A stretch of DNA of 64,000 nucleotides from a virus: positions 1 to 64,000 of IMG/VR virus record IMGVR_UViG_3300034062_008235; one strand, written 5' to 3'. The notes beneath the pieces were generated by a model. It had not been told where the DNA came from. It saw nothing but the letters and a program-made list of their open reading frames with translations, and made no database searches. How positions within the stretch are numbered: the first letter of the stretch is position 1; each line of letters starts with the position of its first letter. Made by a program: the position numbers and the translations under genes. This document shows positions 59,039 through 64,000 of the stretch, piece by piece.

Positions 59039-60033
59039 AATCGTGGTGCCATTTCCTCAATTTTAGCTATTACTTTGGTAATTTTATCTTCATCTACAGA
59101 ATTTACCAAATCTGTTTTTACAACTTTGATCAAAGAATCATATATTTTTGCTGGCATAGGAACGAATGTTTCTGCTGTTAAGCCAAATTGGAACTTTATT
59201 ACTCTTTGAGCCGCATCGCCCGGTTCAGTATTAAGGTTACTAGCAATAGAATCCAATTTAACAATCACTTCCTGCAAAACTCCTCTTACTTTTATGTACG
59301 CTACTAAACTGAATTTTGTAACTATTTGTTCAAATATTTGATTCATATCTTCTAATTGCATTGTCCAAACATACATTGTATAAGAAATATTAATAGGTAT
59401 CCCTCTGCCAATCCCAAACAATGTAGACCTGTTCGAAAATTTTTCTGATTTATCAGGCTCTCTGCCTGTATAAGCATCCACATAACTCATTGCTTGATGA
59501 TAAGTATATCTCTTAGTATCAAATTCATAACCAGTTGAGCTAATTGCCATCATGGGCAATATAATTCTGTCAACAACAAGTGTTTCATCTTTGCGAACAT
59601 TTTTTTGCAGAATTGCAGCAACAGCTCTTTCTTGTGTTGCCCAAATTATTGGAACTTGAACTGCTTTTCCATCTTCATCAATTACAACAATATTTCTAAA
59701 AAGATCCATGACACCTTCGTCGGTGCCTCTTAATGCCTTTGAATATCGATAAATTGTATTTTCGTTTAACTGACTAGCTGGCTCATTAACTATTTTTCCG
59801 GCTTGCATTGGATCACAGTTATTGGCTGATCCATTGCCAAGATTGTTGATAAAATTATCTTGTAACCAGTCAGAAGCACCATTATTATTAACATTATTTT
59901 GATTATCAGGTTCCATGTGGCAATTCATGCCCGGAGGTGGATCAATATTATTGGAAATATTTAATAAACTTGAATCTGGACAAGGATTAATTTGTTTTTC
60001 TTGGTGATTCATATTTTGCGCTGTGTTTGGCAT
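59035..60033 (-). CDS. gp15-like tail sheath stabiliser / terminator
   Basis: 332 residues. After a Pro/Asn-rich N-terminal tail (1-105), MDLFRNIVVIDEDGKAVQVP, IIWATQERAVAAIL, IILPMMAISSTGYEFD, ISYTMYVWTMQLEDMN and QIFEQIVTKF follow the order of T4 gp15 (LFSNI, VPITYAS, LPRINL, IFTRYEDDMFQIVEQI). It should cap the tail below the head. ACTAAATA ends five bases before the ATG and no ribosome site is seen. It starts a minus-strand unit running through sheath and tubes. Confidence 0.7.
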   Translation of the reverse strand: MPNTAQNMNHQEKQINPCPDSSLLNISNNIDPPPGMNCHMEPDNQNNVNNNGASDWLQDNFINNLGNGSANNCDPMQAGKIVNEPASQLNENTIYRYSKALRGTDEGVMDLFRNIVVIDEDGKAVQVPIIWATQERAVAAILQKNVRKDETLVVDRIILPMMAISSTGYEFDTKRYTYHQAMSYVDAYTGREPDKSEKFSNRSTLFGIGRGIPINISYTMYVWTMQLEDMNQIFEQIVTKFSLVAYIKVRGVLQEVIVKLDSIASNLNTEPGDAAQRVIKFQFGLTAETFVPMPAKIYDSLIKVVKTDLVNSVDEDKITKVIAKIEEMAPRL

Positions 60034-60038
60034 AGAAT

Positions 60039-60046
60039 TATTTAGT
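60039..60046 (-). promoter_or_regulatory. T4-late-like promoter box, leaderless position
   Basis: ACTAAATA on the minus strand, six of eight matches, five bases before the gp15-like ATG. Probably drives the sheath/tube unit. Confidence 0.4.
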
Positions 60047-60078
60047 CTTATTTGTTTTAATTTTCACTGTAATAAGTT

Positions 60079-60915
60079 ATGGAAAATAAAACCAAAGTTA
60101 TGTATCGCACTTACGGGACTAGTATTGCTCCTCGTAAAATCAAGATTGAAATCCCCGGTTTTGCTGGGGAAACAAACGATCATACCAATGGAAGTAAAGC
60201 TCAACCATTTCATTGCTTGCCATTTATAGATGGAAGTACCTATGGTCTAGAATTAGTATATCACTTCAACACAACAACAATTGTTAAAAATGTAAAAGGA
60301 AAATTAATATTTGAAGGTGATTGGTCTAAAGAAAAATTAAATGTAAAATATTCAACCATTCCACCTTTTGGTACATTTGCTGAAGGACATTACGGCTTTA
60401 CGTCAAGTCTTGACATCATGCCTCCACCGGGACATATCGTCAGAATAGAACCACATCCAAGTTTTTATACAGACCCAACTTGGCAAACACCATGCGCTGT
60501 TCCCGGTCATATCCAAGGGGAATTTTGGAGTAGTATTTTCTTTGTAGTATTTAAAGCACCTCTTGAAGGTCAACAGCAAATTTTTCAAAAAGGAAAACCT
60601 TATGCACAAATTTTCATTTTACCCAAAAAAGTAAATTATGAAATTGACGAAATGCCTGCTGAAATTAAAAAATCAAGAGAAAAAAGGAATGATATTATAT
60701 TCAACAATAGAAGAAAAGTTGCTAAACATGTGTGGAAAGATAGTTTGAATCAAGAGTTTGATGACAAATATAAGCAATTAAAAACTATTTTTGAGAAAAA
60801 AGGAATTGCAGGTGTTGATGAATTTCTAGAAAAACTTGTAGCTTGCCCCGTGGTTAAAGGCAAGCTACGATATAAATTGGTAAATTATAATAAATTAAAT
60901 AAACGCAAACCTTAG
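60079..60915 (+). CDS. Unknown protein
   Basis: 278 residues. A conserved-looking core PPFGTFAEGHYGFTSSLDIM, then PGHIVRIEPHPSFY, TPCAVPGHIQGEFWSSIFFV and FKAPLEGQQQIFQKGKPYAQ suggests a cupin-like or DUF6065-type beta-sandwich; I am not sure of the family. No ribosome site lies before the ATG. It is the only plus-strand gene between tail genes. Confidence 0.6.
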   Translation: MENKTKVMYRTYGTSIAPRKIKIEIPGFAGETNDHTNGSKAQPFHCLPFIDGSTYGLELVYHFNTTTIVKNVKGKLIFEGDWSKEKLNVKYSTIPPFGTFAEGHYGFTSSLDIMPPPGHIVRIEPHPSFYTDPTWQTPCAVPGHIQGEFWSSIFFVVFKAPLEGQQQIFQKGKPYAQIFILPKKVNYEIDEMPAEIKKSREKRNDIIFNNRRKVAKHVWKDSLNQEFDDKYKQLKTIFEKKGIAGVDEFLEKLVACPVVKGKLRYKLVNYNKLNKRKP

Positions 60916-61706
60916 TAGCCGCCTCCCATGCCACTACCTCCCATGCCACCACCCTGACCGCTGCCGCCCATGCCGCCGCCCATGCCACCGCCACCCATGC
61001 CGCCGCCAAAGCCACCACCCATGTCTCCACCGCTCTGATTACCGCCGCCTTGGTCCCCACTCATGTTTTCCATGCCTCCCATAGGTGGACCACCCATTTC
61101 TCCTGCATTTGACGATTTTTCTTTACCTTTATTTCCTTCTCCCTTTTCATCTTCCTCTTCTTTATCCTCATCCTCGTCTTCATTCTCATCTTCATCATTA
61201 CCCATAACGCTGTTTATCAAGTCTTCAAGTTGCTTTATCAAGTCCTCAATTTGCTGACCTTTGTCTTCATCTGCGGATTTAAAATTTTCAACTTGATCTT
61301 TAAGAGTTTGCAAACATTTTTTAATTGTTTCTTCATCTGCTCCACCTTCGCTTGGAGCAACATTTGATTCATCTGTATCGGCAGGATTAGAACCATCGCC
61401 CATTTGAGCATCAAAATTCCCCATCTGATCTTGAGGAATTTGAGAATTAGCATTAAAATTGCCACCACCCATGTTGCCGCCACCCATATTGCCGCCACCC
61501 ATGTTGCCGCCACCCATGTTGCCGCCACCCATGTTGCCGCCCATGTTACCACCGCCCATGCCTCCACCCATGTTGCCGCCCATGCCGCCGCCCATGCCGC
61601 CACCCATGTTGCCGCCCATGCCACCGCCACCCATGTTGCCTTGTTCTTGCATAATCTTATTTCTCTTCATCTTCATAATGTCGTACATTTCGAAAAAAGT
61701 CTTCAT
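60912..61706 (-). CDS. Gly/Met-rich capsid-targeting-like protein
   Basis: 264 residues. N-terminus MKTFFEMYDIMKMKRNKIMQ, with Met-Gln-Glu at residue 21 as possible cut. Then GNMGGGMGGNMGGG-type repeats (about 24-82), a helical acidic domain (DEETIKKCLQTLKDQVENF, NEDEDEDKEEEDEKG) and a second Gly/Met-rich tail. TAGGAG precedes the ATG. Opposite-strand frames over the repeats are artefacts. Composition suggests a flexible packaged protein. Confidence 0.72.
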   Translation of the reverse strand: MKTFFEMYDIMKMKRNKIMQEQGNMGGGGMGGNMGGGMGGGMGGNMGGGMGGGNMGGNMGGGNMGGGNMGGGNMGGGNMGGGNFNANSQIPQDQMGNFDAQMGDGSNPADTDESNVAPSEGGADEETIKKCLQTLKDQVENFKSADEDKGQQIEDLIKQLEDLINSVMGNDEDENEDEDEDKEEEDEKGEGNKGKEKSSNAGEMGGPPMGGMENMSGDQGGGNQSGGDMGGGFGGGMGGGGMGGGMGGSGQGGGMGGSGMGGGY

Positions 61707-61732
61707 TTTTGCTCCTATATCAATATGAAATC

Positions 61733-62269
61733 TTAAACAATTTTAAAATCAGCATCTTCAGTTTTGCCAACAGAACTTCCACTAACAGTATCTTCTTGGA
61801 ATCTTTGGCAAACTAATTGTATTCTCAATGCATTATATAGTTTAAACTCGCCTAATTTTCGTTCAATAATGATCCAATCTTCATTAAGAAATGGAGTTTT
61901 AACTCTACTTCCAATCTTAGGTGGATGTCCAATTTCTTTCAAAACTGCACGATAATTTAATTCAAATGTCATTTCATCTGGAGAATCAATACCAAATGCA
62001 GTTTGCATATTTTGTGATGGAACTGGTTCGTAAACGCACCATAATTGTATTGGATTTTGACTGTAAATCTTTGCTCTTGACTCAAGATACAAAGGATCTA
62101 CGTTGTTTATGTCAATAAATAATTCAAAGTAAAATAAAGGAGAGCCACCAAGTCTAATCGTTTCTTCATCGTAAATATTAAATAAATCTCTTGCAGGATT
62201 CTGGTCATCAAATTGCTGCAAGCTTCCTGTCGGACAAAACGGTTTACCATCAGGTTTGTATATTGTCAT
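61733..62269 (-). CDS. Probable head-tail or neck protein
   Basis: 178 residues from the ATG at 62269, preceded by AAAGGA. FNIYDEETIRLGGSPLFYFE, QLWCVYEPVPSQNMQTAFGI, FELNYRAVLKEIGHPPKIG and VKTPFLNEDWIIIERKL recall neck or connector proteins near gp13-gp15 in T4-like phages. Assignment is by position and general look. Confidence 0.5.
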   Translation of the reverse strand: MTIYKPDGKPFCPTGSLQQFDDQNPARDLFNIYDEETIRLGGSPLFYFELFIDINNVDPLYLESRAKIYSQNPIQLWCVYEPVPSQNMQTAFGIDSPDEMTFELNYRAVLKEIGHPPKIGSRVKTPFLNEDWIIIERKLGEFKLYNALRIQLVCQRFQEDTVSGSSVGKTEDADFKIV

Positions 62270-62280
62270 AATATAATCCT

Positions 62281-62688
62281 TTAAGCACAACTGTTAAGAG
62301 AAATTTGAGATGTGATAAGAACTTGACCGCCACTACTGGGTAGTTGGAAAGGAGCAGCAGTAAATCTTTCTAACCAAAGCAATCCACCAGCTATGTTTGT
62401 TACATAATATCCATAAATTGTAGCACTTGTTGACATATTGAATGTTTGTTCAGGATAACTAGCTGTAGTAATTCCGCCAACTGATGTTGAAACGCTCCAA
62501 CTTGAAGAAGTAAGAGTTATGGCAGAATAGCCTGTTGATGTCACTTCAGTAATATCTCCAACTGTAGTATTGGAACTTGGTGTTAAATTATTTGAATAAA
62601 GATGTAAAATTGTATTTGTGGGAGTAGCTATATTAAGCATGTTATTCAAAATGGTAACTTCGCTAACATTTGGTATTACGAGAGCCAT
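62281..62688 (-). CDS. Virion-associated protein common in aquatic phages
   Basis: 135 residues. ALVIPNVSEVTILNNMLNIA, ILHLYSNNLTPSSNTTVGDI and TIYGYYVTNIAGGLLWLERF match a short beta-rich structural protein often seen in marine and freshwater phages ('LxLYSNNxTP...GYxxxxL'). Function unnamed. AAGGAG precedes the ATG. Confidence 0.65.
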   Translation of the reverse strand: MALVIPNVSEVTILNNMLNIATPTNTILHLYSNNLTPSSNTTVGDITEVTSTGYSAITLTSSSWSVSTSVGGITTASYPEQTFNMSTSATIYGYYVTNIAGGLLWLERFTAAPFQLPSSGGQVLITSQISLNSCA

Positions 62689-62723
62689 AAAATTCTCCTT
62701 CTATTTACTAATAATATATAGTC

Positions 62724-63323
62724 ATGGCAGTGTACAAAAAAGATGGAAGTGTTTATAAATTGACTGGACCAAACATTTTAATGTTTACCCAAGACAATTG
62801 GGGCGCATTTACGACTCATAATTTGAAAAATTTATCCAACTTTAAAATAGAATCTAATATTCCGCATGTTGTATTAGGATCTAGGAAAGAATCAAAACCT
62901 CCTGAACAGCCAAAAATCATTGAAGAAAAGCCAGAAATTAAACTTTCAGAAAAAAACAATCAAAAAAAACTTGTTATTCCTGAAAATTCAAAATTTATTC
63001 AAAAAACAAAAAATGAATATGAAGATTTTGAAAAAACAATTATACATTGTGCTTTAGCAAAAATGGAAGAAAAAAAAGATAGTCTTTATGGTGACGTAGC
63101 TGTTAAAACGAAATTTGTTGAAAAATTTACATTTGAATCAATTGTTTTGTCTTTAAATGATTTTACGTTTATTTTTTGGACAATGCTAGACAAACTAACA
63201 GTTGGTTCTGTTCTTTATCCACAAGATGACTCAAAAAGATGGTGGGAAATAAAAGAAATTGAAAGTGTTCCCGGTGGTTACAAAGTTGTTTGTGTAATCG
63301 CTAGAAACACTCCTTCTTTTTAA
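62724..63323 (+). CDS. Unknown protein, possible virion component
   Basis: 199 residues. An N-terminal segment (GSVYKLTGPNILMFTQDNWG) precedes a charged Lys/Glu/Pro linker (about 50-95) and a C-terminal beta-rich domain (DSKRWWEIKEIESVPGGYKV). There is no ribosome site; TAATAT lies six bases before the ATG, so it may be leaderless. Converges on the last gene. Confidence 0.62.
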   Translation: MAVYKKDGSVYKLTGPNILMFTQDNWGAFTTHNLKNLSNFKIESNIPHVVLGSRKESKPPEQPKIIEEKPEIKLSEKNNQKKLVIPENSKFIQKTKNEYEDFEKTIIHCALAKMEEKKDSLYGDVAVKTKFVEKFTFESIVLSLNDFTFIFWTMLDKLTVGSVLYPQDDSKRWWEIKEIESVPGGYKVVCVIARNTPSF

Positions 63324-64000
63324 CCTCTCATTGTATCGTTTATTGCTTCTTGCATTCTTTGCATGACAGCATTTACATTTGATGCCTGACCAATTCTTGT
63401 TTTTTTTGTACCTGATGAACCCAAATTTTTCTCTGAAAGCCTATCACATATATCCATAATCAAAAATCTTAAAGTTCTTTCTATTATGTTATAAGTTTCT
63501 GCTTCATTTGCTTCTTCTATATCAAATTTTCCTATATTTCTTAATGCTTTGTCTCTAATAAGTTTTTTGAATAATTCATATGCTTGAGGATGTGTTACTA
63601 CTTGATTATTATTGACAAATGTTTTAAATATTATGTTATATGGTCCTCTATAATTACCTTTTATATAACTTTTTACAAATGCATCAAAATGATTTTGTCG
63701 ATTATTTAAATAACTCATTAATTGGTTTAAACTGTTATTCAAGTTAGTTAACCTTGCACCAACATCTAATTGAAAGTTACTATTAGGATGAACACCGCCA
63801 GCAATGGTTAAACCTCTTTTGTCTAATTCTTCTGGAATAGATTCTCTATTTGAAAATTGATAAAATATTTTTTTCCTTTTTTTGCCTTTTTTACCTTTTT
63901 CTGCAATTTCTCTAACATTATAATGATGTCCAACTGCGTTTTCTCTGTCTAGCCTTGCAATAAGGTCTCTTAAAGTTCTAACCATTTGTGGGTTATTTTC
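63320..64000 (-). CDS. Unknown helical protein, probably cut by the window edge
   Basis: The frame is open to the right edge. An internal ATG at 63985 gives 221 residues, but there is no ribosome site before it, so the gene probably starts outside. RTLRDLIARLDREN, a basic KKGKKRKKIFY, RLTNLNNSLNQLMSYLNNRQ and a C-terminal helical region end in VNAVMQRMQEAINDTMRG. No family recognised. Confidence 0.6.
   Translation of the reverse strand, partial: ENNPQMVRTLRDLIARLDRENAVGHHYNVREIAEKGKKGKKRKKIFYQFSNRESIPEELDKRGLTIAGGVHPNSNFQLDVGARLTNLNNSLNQLMSYLNNRQNHFDAFVKSYIKGNYRGPYNIIFKTFVNNNQVVTHPQAYELFKKLIRDKALRNIGKFDIEEANEAETYNIIERTLRFLIMDICDRLSEKNLGSSGTKKTRIGQASNVNAVMQRMQEAINDTMRG

Noticed and set aside
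61238-61736. Alternate readings across the Gly/Met repeats (Met-Pro-Pro, Ala-Val-Trp repeats)
   Set aside because: Artefacts of the low-complexity coding sequence of the 60912 gene; no starts or flanking domains.

Overview
The window is part of a large AT-rich tailed-phage genome, most likely a jumbo myovirus distantly related to T4. T4-type genes include UvsX recombinase, a gp32-like ssDNA-binding protein, a DnaB/gp41-like helicase, UvsW helicase, the gp46/gp47 nuclease pair, dNMP kinase, dCMP deaminase, a gp55-like late sigma factor, contractile tail sheath, two tail-tube paralogues, a gp15-like sheath terminator and a gp26-like baseplate-hub protein. The replicative polymerase is instead bacterial C-family DnaE (N-terminal fragment at the left edge), joined by a small degenerate A-family polymerase. 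Nothing fixes the host. An ADP-heptose enzyme and surface-sugar genes suggest a Gram-negative one. No tRNA, CRISPR, transposon or integrase was seen.

Layout. 1-2.9 kb: DnaE start and a sugar/phosphocholine-type surface module. 2.9-10.6 kb: one long minus-strand run of touching genes holding the bacterial stress cassette PrkA (YeaG), YeaH and SpoVR. 10.8-12.1 kb: bifunctional HldE-like ADP-heptose enzyme. 12.2-15.9 kb: plus-strand cluster with a papain-like protease and two secreted proteins. 16-22 kb: ThyX and a run of small virion-type genes. 22-34.7 kb: minus-strand replication, recombination and nucleotide genes. 34.7-35.2 kb: the only long non-coding gap, with hairpins and two divergent promoters, a candidate origin. 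35-43 kb: UvsW, gp47/gp46 and small late-type genes. 43-50 kb: class II ribonucleotide reductase, a glutamine amidotransferase, a nuclease and a second AAA+/VWA pair. 50-64 kb: hub, tail and late sigma genes.

Three patterns cut across the gene list. (1) At least 13 otherwise dissimilar proteins begin with a short peptide like MKTFxxYhxx followed by a hydrophobic-x-Glu site. This closely resembles the capsid-targeting sequence and protease site of T4 internal proteins, so the window may encode a large set of packaged, possibly injected, proteins. One has an HExxH metallopeptidase motif. (2) Several unit-leading genes have a promoter placed so that transcription should begin on the start codon: sigma70-like boxes with the -10 six bases before the codon, and T4-late-like boxes ([A/C]ATAAATA) five bases before it. 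This suggests widespread leaderless mRNA. In two divergent pairs the whole 18-bp gap has a 5+8+5 layout, as if one box served both directions. (3) The gp26-like gene ends in a T TTT TTC slippery heptamer that would shift ribosomes by -1 into a 73-residue extension, as in tail-assembly chaperones of other phages.

All functional calls come from reading motifs by eye. No database search was run.
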